Origin: Paenibacillus sp. Soil766
GTDB lineage: Bacteria > Bacillota > Bacilli > Paenibacillales > NBRC-103111
DNA: 64,000 nt
Direction: 5' to 3'
Assembly (NCBI RefSeq): GCF_001428105.1
Contig: NZ_LMSJ01000023.1
Span: forward strand, 126,147 to 190,146
How positions within the stretch are numbered: the stretch's first letter is position 1; each line of letters starts with the position of its first letter. Shown here in pieces: positions 54,570 to 63,301 of this stretch. Position numbers and translations under genes: made by a program. The notes under the pieces are model-generated. The model saw only the letters and a list, made by a program, of their open reading frames with translations. It was not told where the DNA came from and did no database searches.

Positions 54570-55364
54570 ATGAAAGCTGAACTATTAACTTGTGGGTATT
54601 CTTTTCATATGGATCCGTTTTATAACAGTAATAAATCGGGACTACTTTATTATCTTTTTCGACTACAGACAGAAGGCAGTTGTGAAGCCCTTGTTGATGG
54701 ACGTATGATCCCGATAGAAGCAGGTCACCTGCTATTGTTTAAGCCCGGCGATCCTTACGAACTGCGAATCGAGCAGGCGAAGACTCAGCCTGATCAGAAA
54801 ATCGCCAGCGGCGACTACTATTTATTTTGCAAAGGTGACTGGATTGATGCTTGGTGGAAACGTAACAATAGACCCACTTGTATGCGCATTGACCTCGATC
54901 CCAGAATGATTTCACTCTGGCGACAATTAAGTCTGGAGAAACGCAGAATGGAAGAGGAGAATCCCGAGCTAAGCGGCTATTTGCTCCAAGCTCTGTGCCT
55001 TTACCTTGAACGTGCGGCAACAGAAACGGTGCAAGGTCGCCCTTTCACAGGCACACGCATGAAACGATTTATAGAGGCACATGCTACAGCCGCATTCAAA
55101 ATTGAAGATGTCGCAGACCATGTAGGACTTAGTACCTCCCGCGCTGTTCATTTGTTCAAAGAATATTTCGGTAAAACAATGATCCAATATGCAACAGAAG
55201 TGCGCCTCTCCAGTGCGGTCGAGCGTATGCATGATAGCTCCATGTCTTTAGAACAAATCGCTCTTAGCTGTGGTTTCGGCTCTTACCCTTATTTTCATCG
55301 TGCCTTTAAACAACGTTTCAATACATCACCGAAAGCTTATCGACAAAACATGCAGCATACCTAA
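54570..55364 (+). CDS. AraC-family transcriptional regulator
   Basis: 264 residues: an N-terminal cupin-like ligand domain (LLFKPGDPYELRI) and a C-terminal double HTH (FKIEDVADHVGLSTSRAVHL; SLEQIALSCGFGSYPYFHRA), ending SPKAYRQ. Divergent from the isomerase-oxidoreductase operon, its probable target. GAAAGGCG precedes the ATG. Confidence 0.92.
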   Translation: MKAELLTCGYSFHMDPFYNSNKSGLLYYLFRLQTEGSCEALVDGRMIPIEAGHLLLFKPGDPYELRIEQAKTQPDQKIASGDYYLFCKGDWIDAWWKRNNRPTCMRIDLDPRMISLWRQLSLEKRRMEEENPELSGYLLQALCLYLERAATETVQGRPFTGTRMKRFIEAHATAAFKIEDVADHVGLSTSRAVHLFKEYFGKTMIQYATEVRLSSAVERMHDSSMSLEQIALSCGFGSYPYFHRAFKQRFNTSPKAYRQNMQHT

Positions 55365-55481
55365 CCCTATTCATATGATAAATTCACACAATATTCAATA
55401 TTCCTAACCATTCTATGAAACAATATCGGCCGCTAAATCGTATTATCTATATACGAAAATACATAGCAATCTCTTATTTGT

Positions 55482-55506
55482 CTTAAAATTGTAAAACTAT
55501 TTTAAG
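55482..55506. repeat. 8-bp inverted repeat upstream of the 75-aa ORF
   Basis: CTTAAAAT (55482-55489) and ATTTTAAG (55499-55506) flank 9 bases. It lies 62 bp before the ATG at 55568 and has the size of an operator for a dimeric regulator; no family match recognised. The rest of 55365-55567 shows nothing clear. Confidence 0.5.
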
Positions 55507-55567
55507 GTTCTATTAATAATAATCCGATATGCTAGTACTATATCCAATTCTTAGGATGGTGGAAATC

Positions 55568-55795
55568 ATGAAAATGTTTATAACGATTCATAACAAACCT
55601 GTACCCGTATACTCCGATGAGAAAAATAAAAAGAAGTTCAATTTACTGAAATCAGCGCTTGAAGCCAAGGTCACCAAAGGTAGAGCAACACTCAAGAAAT
55701 GTCTGGATTCAATCATTAGCATTGAGATTGTCGGGTGCGAAGCGATTCTACATTCGTTGAATGAACGAGATTCGCTGGCACTTTCACTTTACTAA
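55568..55795 (+). CDS. Small protein of unknown function, 75 aa
   Basis: MKMFITIHNKPVPVYSDEKN, then a Lys-rich segment (KKKFNLLKSALEAKVTKGRA) and ECISIEIVG-like CLDSIISIEIVGCEA. No family recognised. ATG 55568 follows GGTGG by five bases; an upstream ATG at 55529 is in frame but has no ribosome site. A strong terminator abuts the stop, supporting a real gene. Confidence 0.65.
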   Translation: MKMFITIHNKPVPVYSDEKNKKKFNLLKSALEAKVTKGRATLKKCLDSIISIEIVGCEAILHSLNERDSLALSLY

Positions 55796-55835
55796 AAAAA
55801 GCCTGAAATCCACTGATGGATTTCAGGCTTTTTTT
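55794..55835. terminator. Bidirectional terminator between the 75-aa gene and the DinB gene
   Basis: AAAAAAAGCCTGAAATCCA, loop CTGA, TGGATTTCAGGCTTTTTTT: 12 bp of mixed stem with A/T runs on both sides, so it can act on both converging transcripts. Confidence 0.92.
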
Positions 55836-55836
55836 G

Positions 55837-56349
55837 CTATATGTACTTCTGCTGGGCGATGTTAAGATGATGCTGAGCATGGCCTGCGATCACGTAAGCT
55901 ATGGCCCGAGCAGATATTGCGAACGTATTCGCAGTACCAAAGCGCGTCCACGCCGTTTCAGTAATGGAAGGTAAGAGAGCCAATGTAGCCTGTCGCACCG
56001 CTTGGAAATCTTTCACCAAATCCGTTAAGGCTACTTCGTCGAATGATGCATTCGCAATGAAAATATCTTGATCAAAGCCAGGTAAATCCGTTGTATCTCC
56101 GCGAGCTATACGAAGTAGTCTGTAGCTCATAATTCGCTCTGTATCCGTAATATGAGCCAGTACTTCCTTCAGACTCCACTTCCCTGGGGCATAGCGGGAT
56201 AAAGCCTGATCCTCCGTTATTTGTGAAAATAGGGATACGAGTGCTTTTTCTTGACTGTTCAAAATGGATACATAGTCACCTTCGGGCACCAACCCGATAT
56301 AATCCGTATAGTAGGATGAATATTCGTCATGACTTGGTCGTTGCAGCAT
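55837..56349 (-). CDS. DinB-fold (YfiT-like) putative metal-dependent enzyme
   Basis: 170 residues, four-helix bundle. Metal-binding histidines are in KEVLAHITDTERIMSYR and IAGHAQHHLNIAQ (HxxxH). The superfamily includes thiol transferases and hydrolases; no specific role. AAGGGAG lies 11 bases before ATG 56347-56349; the frame opens at a GTG (56370) that precedes that site. Confidence 0.85.
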   Translation of the reverse strand: MLQRPSHDEYSSYYTDYIGLVPEGDYVSILNSQEKALVSLFSQITEDQALSRYAPGKWSLKEVLAHITDTERIMSYRLLRIARGDTTDLPGFDQDIFIANASFDEVALTDLVKDFQAVRQATLALLPSITETAWTRFGTANTFAISARAIAYVIAGHAQHHLNIAQQKYI

Positions 56350-56490
56350 GTTAGAATTGTCTCCCTTCACTTATATGATGGTTTGAATCCATCTATCATA
56401 TCGCAATTTTCCCGAAAAATGAATCTTATAGTTACACACCTTCTACACACCGTTTACCTTCATCACATTCACCTAAGTCAATCATACGTT

Positions 56491-56528
56491 AAAAACCCCC
56501 ATTTTCCCAAAAAAGGGAAATGAGGGTT
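56491..56528 (-). terminator. Terminator of the alpha-galactosidase gene
   Basis: Minus strand AACCCTCATTTCCC pairs with GGGAAAATGGGGGTT around a T loop, followed by TTTAAC. Confidence 0.75.
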
Positions 56529-56545
56529 ACTCTACTATCTTTTAT

Positions 56546-58741
56546 CTACTGCTGCCTAGCGTTCAGCAGCCAGATTGTGCTCTGGAAGTCCCCGTGCAAC
56601 CCTTTGACAGGTAGCCCGGCGTATAACAAATGATCTCCAGGGAACAGCCCTTCCGCCCCTTCGATTTGATAATCGAAGTTAGGATTGAGTCCTTTTAAGC
56701 GCAAAGTTTTCAATGGAGCATAAGGTTCTGCAAGTACCCGGATGAACACGACCATCGCTTGTGTCTTGTCCTCGGAGACAATCATCCATGCCGTATCATT
56801 CCCCTCGAATGGACTCAACAGGCGATACATATCACCAAATTGAACCAATGGTCGAAGTTGTTTGTAGTCGGCAACTTGACGTTTGACGAGTTCCTTCTCT
56901 TCTTTACTAAACTTCGTTAGATCAAGCTCATAACCGAAGTTACCTGACATGGCCACATGACCGCGCGTTTCTAAAGACGTAATGCGATGAACTTGATGAT
57001 TAGGTACGGCAGATACATGCGATCCCATAGAGCTAACAGGATACACGATGCTCGTGCCATATTGGATTTTCAAACGGCATACAGCATCCGTGTTATCGCT
57101 CGTCCAAGTTTGCGGCATGTAATACAGAATACCTGGATCGAATCGACCACCACCGCCGGAGCAGCTTTCAAACAGGATATGCGGGTATTCGGTAGTAATG
57201 GCTTCCATTACGCGATACAAGCCAAGCATGTAACGATGTGCCGTCTCTCTTTGGCGTTCAGGCGGCAACGCTGCGGAACCAATTTCGGTCATGTTCCGGT
57301 TCATATCCCATTTGACATACGTGATTGGCGCACTGCTTAAAATGTTACGCAGCATGGACATTACACCATCACAAACCTCTTCGCGTGAAAAATCAAGAAT
57401 CAGCTGTCCACGACCTTCCGTACGACGACGATCCGGTACATGCAAGCACCAATCTGGATGCTTCCGGTACAAATCACTATCTGGCGAGACCATTTCAGGC
57501 TCAAACCATAAACCGAATTCCAATCCAAGCTTGTTTACTCGCTCTACCAAATCCTCAAGCCCATTAGGAAGTTTCGCCTTATCAACTACCCAGTCCCCAA
57601 GAGAAGTCGTATCGTCATTTCTTTTGCCAAACCATCCATCATCAAGGACGAAAAGCTCAATGCCTAACTCTTTCCCAGCACGCGCAATGCTCTCAATTTT
57701 ATCCGCGTTAAAATCAAAATACGTTGCTTCCCAGTTGTTTACTAGGACAGGTCGCACACGATCACGGAATTCACCACGACAAAGTCGCGTACGATATAAG
57801 CGGTGGTAGGTTCTAGACATTTCGCCAATCCCCATATTGGAATACACCATAACAGCCTCTGGCGTTTGGAAGCTTTGACCAGGTTCTAGCAACCAGCTGA
57901 AATCAAAGGGATTAATCCCAATGGAAACACGTGCTGTTGCAAAAGGATCCACTTCCGCATGTGCTGCAAAATTACCACTATACACAAGGTTAAAGCCATA
58001 CACGTCACCGTAATCTTCATTAGCATCCTTAGCTAGTAATGCAATGAAAGGATTATGTTGATGACTGCTTGCGCCGCGACGACTTTCGACCGTCAATTTG
58101 CCTGGTGCCAATGCTCTTCGTTCAATATGACGCTCACGCGCCCAACTGCCGGAGAGCTGTAATAGATCCCAGTCCGCATGGGAATAATCCACGCTCATAC
58201 TTAACGCCCGCAACAGCTTGAGATCTGCTGTACCCTCGTTAACGAATTGTACAGAACGTGTAATTGCATCATGATCAGCAAAAATCGTATAGGAAAGAAT
58301 TACTCGCAAACCAGCAACTTTGTCAACAAGTTCAATTTTTAACGTTTCAGCCTCACGGTCTTCCTCAACATATGTAGAGGGTAACCCTTCCAAAGTTGGC
58401 TTGCCTTGCACGATTTGATACTTGTCATAGACAAGCTCTGTAATTGTAGACCCGTTAGAAAGCGCTACTTGATACGCCGGCTCACGGAAATCGCTTGTCC
58501 CATAAGCAGGATATTCCTGTGGAAGTGTATCAAAAGAGATCGTTTTATTTTCTTTAACTGGATTCGGGCTAAAAGAAGCTCGTTCCTTATATTGAATCAC
58601 CGTACCGAGTTGACCAGAACGTATAGATCGGCCCCAGTACACATGGGCTGGATAGGAACCATTAATAAGCTGAATCACATAACTCATATGTTTATTTTGC
58701 AAATGGAATATACCTTGTACAGGTTCAAAAGAAATTGTCAT
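56546..58741 (-). CDS. Alpha-galactosidase, GH36
   Basis: Hydrolyses alpha-1,6-galactosides such as melibiose and raffinose. 731 aa, cytoplasmic (no signal). The nucleophile is Asp479 in YVKWDMNRN, the acid/base Asp549 in TSDNTDA, positions very close to those of the Geobacillus enzymes; LFVLDDGWFGKRNDD and ESCSGGGGRFD are further family blocks. GGGAGG precedes ATG 58739-58741. No transporter gene is adjacent. Confidence 0.96.
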   Translation of the reverse strand: MTISFEPVQGIFHLQNKHMSYVIQLINGSYPAHVYWGRSIRSGQLGTVIQYKERASFSPNPVKENKTISFDTLPQEYPAYGTSDFREPAYQVALSNGSTITELVYDKYQIVQGKPTLEGLPSTYVEEDREAETLKIELVDKVAGLRVILSYTIFADHDAITRSVQFVNEGTADLKLLRALSMSVDYSHADWDLLQLSGSWARERHIERRALAPGKLTVESRRGASSHQHNPFIALLAKDANEDYGDVYGFNLVYSGNFAAHAEVDPFATARVSIGINPFDFSWLLEPGQSFQTPEAVMVYSNMGIGEMSRTYHRLYRTRLCRGEFRDRVRPVLVNNWEATYFDFNADKIESIARAGKELGIELFVLDDGWFGKRNDDTTSLGDWVVDKAKLPNGLEDLVERVNKLGLEFGLWFEPEMVSPDSDLYRKHPDWCLHVPDRRRTEGRGQLILDFSREEVCDGVMSMLRNILSSAPITYVKWDMNRNMTEIGSAALPPERQRETAHRYMLGLYRVMEAITTEYPHILFESCSGGGGRFDPGILYYMPQTWTSDNTDAVCRLKIQYGTSIVYPVSSMGSHVSAVPNHQVHRITSLETRGHVAMSGNFGYELDLTKFSKEEKELVKRQVADYKQLRPLVQFGDMYRLLSPFEGNDTAWMIVSEDKTQAMVVFIRVLAEPYAPLKTLRLKGLNPNFDYQIEGAEGLFPGDHLLYAGLPVKGLHGDFQSTIWLLNARQQ

Positions 58742-58834
58742 TATAAATCCCTCCTATCTTCTATTATCGTGTCCTAAAAGAAACAAAACTATGGAGAAAC
58801 TACACCTACATATGGAGAAATGTTGTTTTTCGAC

Positions 58835-58877
58835 AAAAAAATAGAGCCAAGACCTTTAAATCGGTCTCCACTCTATT
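58835..58877 (-). terminator. Terminator of the fixABCX operon
   Basis: Minus strand AATAGAGTGGAGACC pairs with GGTCTTGGCTCTATT (two non-Watson-Crick positions), then TTTTTTGTCG. It is 17 bp past the fixX stop. Confidence 0.85.
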
Positions 58878-58893
58878 CATTGACACACTGCAT

Positions 58894-59181
58894 TTAACCG
58901 TACTTATACGTCATTCCATGGCCGCCCTTCGGATACACCCAATCGATATTATAAGAAGGACACGCTATGCGGCAAGTACCGCATTCAATACAATTTTCAA
59001 AAGCAACCGTCGTGATCTTAAGCTTTTTTTCCCACTCATACACATCGGAAGGACAGAAATAATTGCAGTCCTTCGTCACACAATTCAAACAGGTTTGTTT
59101 GTCTTTAATAACGAGATGGGATTTATCATCGCATTTGTAACGAATGGTAAACAGTTTATCTGAAATATCACTTTGGCTCAT
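58894..59181 (-). CDS. fixX: Ferredoxin-like protein FixX
   Basis: 95 residues with CLNCVTKDCNYFCPSDVY and ENCIECGTCRIACPSYNIDW, giving the cysteines for [4Fe-4S] binding. Delivers electrons within the FixABCX complex. ATG 59179-59181 overlaps the fixC stop by 4 bp (ATGA), with GGAGG 11 bases upstream; a TTG at 59199 is not needed. Confidence 0.94.
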   Translation of the reverse strand: MSQSDISDKLFTIRYKCDDKSHLVIKDKQTCLNCVTKDCNYFCPSDVYEWEKKLKITTVAFENCIECGTCRIACPSYNIDWVYPKGGHGMTYKYG

Positions 59182-60488
59182 CCGTTCATCGCCCTCCAAC
59201 CTTTGTAGCCCAGCTTCATCAAGTTTACCGTACCGCCTGCAGCATTTTTGATGAGCTTCATGGCCATTTTCTGCTTTTCGGCTTTCGTAATCCCATCCAC
59301 GAGGAACATATTGTAAGCCGCTTCGTTTACTGCTCTTGGGAGTCGATCGAACAGTAATTCTGGATCCTGCTCTTTCAAAAATTGATGCATCCCCTTGTAC
59401 TTCTGTAGATCCTTGTGTACAAAAGATTCTTTGATTTTATTATCGTACAAATGCATTGTTGGGGCTGAGAAATCCCCGCGTGCCTTCGCTTCGATAATAG
59501 CCTCCCCGGCCAAACGACCTGAGGTCATGGCGAGATTCGTTCCCTCCCGGTGGACAAAGTTAATCAACTGCGCGGCATCCCCGCAGACACACCAACCATC
59601 ACCAGAAAGGGTTGGGATTGAATGAAAGCCTCCTTCTGGTATGAGGTGGCCGGAATATTCCTTGGTCTCCCCGCCTTGAATCAGCTTTCGAATCATCGGA
59701 TGCTGTTTAACCGCGTCAAGCACAGCGTATGGCTTCACCTTTTTATCCCGCAAATGGTTCACCATCACACCGACCCCCAACGAGATCGTTTCTTTATTTG
59801 TATAAAGAAAGCCCATGCCCGCCATGCCGAGTGAGGTTTCACCCATAAATTCGATGGTGACACCTTCGTCTCCCTCAAGTCCAAAGCGGTCCTCAATCTT
59901 CTCTCGGGGCAGTGCAATAACCTCTTTGACAGCCAAAGACACCTCATCGGGCATCCATTCTTTATGAATTCCCATCGCTTTACCGAGCAAGGAGTTTACG
60001 CCATCGGCAATGACGACAACGTCCGCATATAGATCGCCATCATCTCGGTCCGTTCGCACGCCAACAACCTTGTTACCTTCACGAATAACGTCCAGTGCCA
60101 CGGTTTCATAAATTGGAATGGCGCCGGCTGCAACAGCTTTTTCAGCAAACCACTGATCGAATTTGACTCGTAGGCCTGTGAAGCAATTATAGGGCTCCTT
60201 GTAGGCCTCATTGCGATGACCGAACGTAACCATGGACTCTTTGCCCATCATCCAGATCCGCTGTTCGACAATATAGCGCTCCATCGGAAAGTTCTTCTCC
60301 GTCCAAAACTCAGGGACAAGCTCCTCGATTTGCTTCCGATAAAGGACACCGCCAAAAATGTTTTTGGCTCCTGGAAACTCGCCTCTTTCGAGCAGTACTA
60401 CTGATAAGCCAGCTCGTGCCATGGTTAATGCAGCTGCTGCTCCGGCTGGACCACCACCAACGACGATGGCATCGAATTTCTCATTCAT
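59178..60488 (-). CDS. fixC: FixC, electron transfer flavoprotein-quinone oxidoreductase
   Basis: 436-residue flavoprotein: dinucleotide-binding AIVVGGGPAGAAAALTMARAG, ADVVVIADGVNSLLGKAMG, and the FAD region WCVCGDAAQLINFVHREG. Passes electrons from the FixAB flavoprotein to quinone. Start ATG overlaps the fixB stop by 4 bp. GGAGTGAAG precedes it. Confidence 0.95.
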   Translation of the reverse strand: MNEKFDAIVVGGGPAGAAAALTMARAGLSVVLLERGEFPGAKNIFGGVLYRKQIEELVPEFWTEKNFPMERYIVEQRIWMMGKESMVTFGHRNEAYKEPYNCFTGLRVKFDQWFAEKAVAAGAIPIYETVALDVIREGNKVVGVRTDRDDGDLYADVVVIADGVNSLLGKAMGIHKEWMPDEVSLAVKEVIALPREKIEDRFGLEGDEGVTIEFMGETSLGMAGMGFLYTNKETISLGVGVMVNHLRDKKVKPYAVLDAVKQHPMIRKLIQGGETKEYSGHLIPEGGFHSIPTLSGDGWCVCGDAAQLINFVHREGTNLAMTSGRLAGEAIIEAKARGDFSAPTMHLYDNKIKESFVHKDLQKYKGMHQFLKEQDPELLFDRLPRAVNEAAYNMFLVDGITKAEKQKMAMKLIKNAAGGTVNLMKLGYKGWRAMNG

Positions 60489-61624
60489 TTCGCTTCACTC
60501 CTCTCTCGGGCGATGGTCTCCTCTGACTGCGTCTGTGTAGTGGATAACGATGCATCAACCACTGATGACGGCTGAATGCCGAAAAGCGTACGACGTTTCT
60601 TGAATTCCTCTGTAATCGCAGGCACAATTTTGAATAAATCCCCTACAAGTCCGTAATGAGCATATTGAAAAATGGGTGCTTTCTCATCTTTATTGATGGC
60701 GACGACTACATCGGCATGACTCATACCGACCGTGTGCTGCACGGCGCCAGAGATGCCGATCGCGAAGTATAGCTTCGGCCGCACTGTTGCGCCAGTCTGC
60801 CCCACCTGATGCTCGTGGCTGATCCAGCCCGCATCCACGGCAGCGCGTGACGCGCCAACGACACCGCCGAGCGTATCCGCTAGCTCGGCGAGCAGCTTGA
60901 AGGCATCGGGCCCGCCAAGTCCACGGCCCCCAGCAACGATAATCTCGCAGTCCTCGAGATTGAGCTTCCCTGTTTCGCGCAGGAAGTCCAGCACCTGCGC
61001 GTCAATCTCTTCCTCCCGCATCGTGGCTTCGATTCGGATGATCTCGCCTTGGCGCTCCGCGTCCTTCGGCAGCGCCTGGAACACACCGGCGCGCGCTGTC
61101 GCCATCTGCGGCCGGTACTGCTTGCAGAGGATGGTGGCCATCATCTTCTCGGAGAAAGCCGGCCGGCTGGCCAGCAATAGCCGCGAGGGCGGCGGCTCCA
61201 CGTCGAGCTGCGTCGTGTCGGCCGTCAGCCCCGTGGGCAGGTGCGTTGCAATCGCACCTGCTAGGTCGCGACCTGTCGCTGTCGCGCCGAAGAGCACGAT
61301 CTCGGGCTTCGCTTCCTCGATCAGCTTCAAGCAGACCCGGCTGTATGGCCGGGTCCTGTAGTTGCGAAGCTCCGCGGCTTCGCAGAGGTAAACCCGATCA
61401 GCGCCGTAGGCCACGGCTTCATCTGCGAGATGTGTGACATTCTCGCCGATGACGAGCGCCATGAGCGGCGCTTCCAGCTTCGCTGCTAGCTTTTTACCTT
61501 CGCCTAGCAGCTGCCAAGACACCTTTTTCGCGATGCCCTCGCGCTGCTCAACAACGATCAAAACCCCACGATATGCCGACCAGTCCGGCATCGTCGGATC
61601 AATCTGTTCCGTTTCTCTTGCCAT
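60485..61624 (-). CDS. fixB: FixB, electron transfer flavoprotein alpha subunit
   Basis: 379 residues. N-terminal domain (VLIVVEQREGIAKKVSWQLL) and C-terminal FAD-binding domain with VGASRAAVDAGW, QVGQTGATVRPKLYFAIGIS, SGAVQHTVGM and VVVAINKDEKAPIFQYA. Together with FixA it forms the (probably bifurcating) flavoprotein. GGAGG precedes the ATG. The gene body 60720-61480 is much more GC-rich than fixA and fixC. Confidence 0.95.
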   Translation of the reverse strand: MARETEQIDPTMPDWSAYRGVLIVVEQREGIAKKVSWQLLGEGKKLAAKLEAPLMALVIGENVTHLADEAVAYGADRVYLCEAAELRNYRTRPYSRVCLKLIEEAKPEIVLFGATATGRDLAGAIATHLPTGLTADTTQLDVEPPPSRLLLASRPAFSEKMMATILCKQYRPQMATARAGVFQALPKDAERQGEIIRIEATMREEEIDAQVLDFLRETGKLNLEDCEIIVAGGRGLGGPDAFKLLAELADTLGGVVGASRAAVDAGWISHEHQVGQTGATVRPKLYFAIGISGAVQHTVGMSHADVVVAINKDEKAPIFQYAHYGLVGDLFKIVPAITEEFKKRRTLFGIQPSSVVDASLSTTQTQSEETIARERSEAK

Positions 61625-61648
61625 CGTGTCATCCTCCGTTCCTATCTA

Positions 61649-62482
61649 TCAAGCCCAATCTAATAGGGTCTGCATGTCCTTTGTTAATAACTTGTCGGCC
61701 AGCTGAGCCGCGCCAATTTCTGGACTATCAAAAGTGATCATTTGCGTTTTCACTGCTTTAATCTCGGGTACCCACGTTTTGGCTACAATTGTCGGCGAGC
61801 CTTTGAGTCCAATCTTAGCCCGCTCCAAGTCTGGGAAATCAGCCGTTGTCCACACAGTAGGCTTATATCTAGCCGCTCGAATCATGCCCGGAAGTGATGC
61901 CCGTCGCACTTTATTTAGCTCTTTCAATGCGGTGATTAATACTGGCATGCTTGTCTCAACCACTTCAATGCCATCCTCTAGCAATCGGTGAACACGCACT
62001 TTGCGTTTTTCTTCATCGACTTTAACCACCTTGTTGACATAAGTGAGTTGCTCCAAATCCAATCGGCATGCAACTCCTGGGCCAACTTGTCCGGTATCAC
62101 CATCTAACGTTTGTTTTCCGCAAAAAACGATATCCACCGGCCCCCACGTTTCCGCAATTTTGCGAATTGTACGAGCAACCACATACGACGTAGCTAGTGT
62201 ATCCGCTCCAGCAAAACCACGATCCGTCACCAATACCGCATCATCGGCGCCTAACGAAATACATTCCTTGAGTCCTTTTTCAGCTGGCGGCGGTCCCATT
62301 GTGACAACTGTAATGCGAGCACCTTGCTCATCCTTAATGCGTAATGCCTCTTCCAAGCCATGCATATCATAGAAATTCACAATGCTGGGAACACCTTGAC
62401 GAATGAGCGTATTATTCTTGGGATCAATGCGAATTTCTCTAGAATCCGGAACTTGTTTAATACAGACGACAATATGCAGCAT
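61649..62482 (-). CDS. fixA: FixA, electron transfer flavoprotein beta subunit
   Basis: 277 residues: LHIVVCIKQVPDSREIRID, NFYDMHGLEEALRIKDE, VTMGPPPAEKGLKECISLG and FCGKQTLDGDTGQVGPGVA, the last typical of the bifurcating FixA/EtfB group that binds a second FAD. NADH is the expected donor, ferredoxin and menaquinone the acceptors. GGAGGG precedes ATG 62480-62482. First gene of the operon, preceded by a Rex-like site. Confidence 0.95.
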   Translation of the reverse strand: MLHIVVCIKQVPDSREIRIDPKNNTLIRQGVPSIVNFYDMHGLEEALRIKDEQGARITVVTMGPPPAEKGLKECISLGADDAVLVTDRGFAGADTLATSYVVARTIRKIAETWGPVDIVFCGKQTLDGDTGQVGPGVACRLDLEQLTYVNKVVKVDEEKRKVRVHRLLEDGIEVVETSMPVLITALKELNKVRRASLPGMIRAARYKPTVWTTADFPDLERAKIGLKGSPTIVAKTWVPEIKAVKTQMITFDSPEIGAAQLADKLLTKDMQTLLDWA

Positions 62483-62554
62483 CTCTGCACCCTCCTATTT
62501 CTGCGGGGACTGGCTTGCATGTTTTGACAACAGGTGTGTGAGAGCCTGTCATCA

Positions 62555-62572
62555 TTGTGAATTTTGTCACGT
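62555..62572 (-). promoter_or_regulatory. Rex-like operator upstream of fixABCX
   Basis: The plus strand reads TTGTGAATTTTGTCACGT, 15 of 18 matches to the Rex operator TTGTGAAWWWWTTCACAA, 73 bp before the fixA start. Around it the minus strand offers TCGACA, 16 bases, CACAAT as a mediocre promoter, so the site would sit in the spacer. Rex dissociates when NADH is high. Confidence 0.5.
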
Positions 62573-62719
62573 AAATGTCGATGCGAAATCGCTTTCAGTG
62601 GATTTAGGCATTTAACAACCTTTCGAACAAGCATAAAGATAAGAATCTAACACAGTATATGCGCGAGGGTACGGAATTTGACTAAAGCCTCTGAAAAAAT
62701 TCAGACACATGCTCACGAT

Positions 62720-63112
62720 CTACTGACTATTCACAAAAGTTATTTTCTGTTGTATCTACAAGAGTCACGCAAGCACGTATAGACTTCCATTTCGCAAACT
62801 AATGGGTATTTCTGTCAATTGCCATGAGCCCATTCAACTGACTATTTCAAGGGAAGCCAATTTCTGTGGTATCTACAAGAGTCTCGCTAGCGCATATTGA
62901 CTTCTATTTCGCAAACTAATGGGTAGTTCTGTAAATTACCATTTGCCCATTCGACTGACTATTCAAAGGAAAGCCAATTTCTGTTGTATCTACAAGAGTC
63001 ACGCAAGCGCATATTGACTTCCATTTCGCAAACTAATGGGTATTTCTGTAAATTGCCATGAGCCCATTCGACTGACTATTTCACGGAAACCCATTTTCTG
63101 TGGTATCTACAC
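62720..63112. repeat. 117-bp tandem repeat, about 3.3 units
   Basis: The landmark TTCTGT(T/G)GTATCTAC starts at 62745, 62862, 62979 and 63096, an exact 117-bp period three times. Units share CACGCAAGCGCATATTGACT, TTTCGCAAACTAATGGGTA and GCCCATTCGACTGACTATT with scattered substitutions. Each has AATGGG/CCCATT as a potential short stem. All frames contain stops, so it is noncoding. It lies in the gene-free stretch 62483-63542. Confidence 0.92.
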
Positions 63113-63247
63113 GTGATTTGAAATTAATTGAAATAAACGCTTAAAAAATTCTAAAATTTATCCTTTCATTAAAGAGCCTAGCTACCTCCACTCAAAAAAA
63201 CATATATCGTTCTCACTAAAAGAGGCTTCAAGATCCATTTATTTATT

Positions 63248-63266
63248 GTAGATACCTCAGAAAATT
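63248..63266 (-). repeat. Inverted copy of the 117-bp unit end motif
   Basis: GTAGATACCTCAGAAAATT is the reverse complement of the AATTTTCTG(A/T)GGTATCTAC landmark of the tandem array, 135 bp beyond its last copy and in opposite orientation. Confidence 0.7.
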
Positions 63267-63301
63267 GTTTTTAAAGATATATAGGGGGGGGAAGCAGTGG
63301 T

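Noticed and set aside
60897-61361. Antisense reading frame within fixB
   Set aside because: Same reason: GC-rich gene body opens other frames; no supporting start signal.
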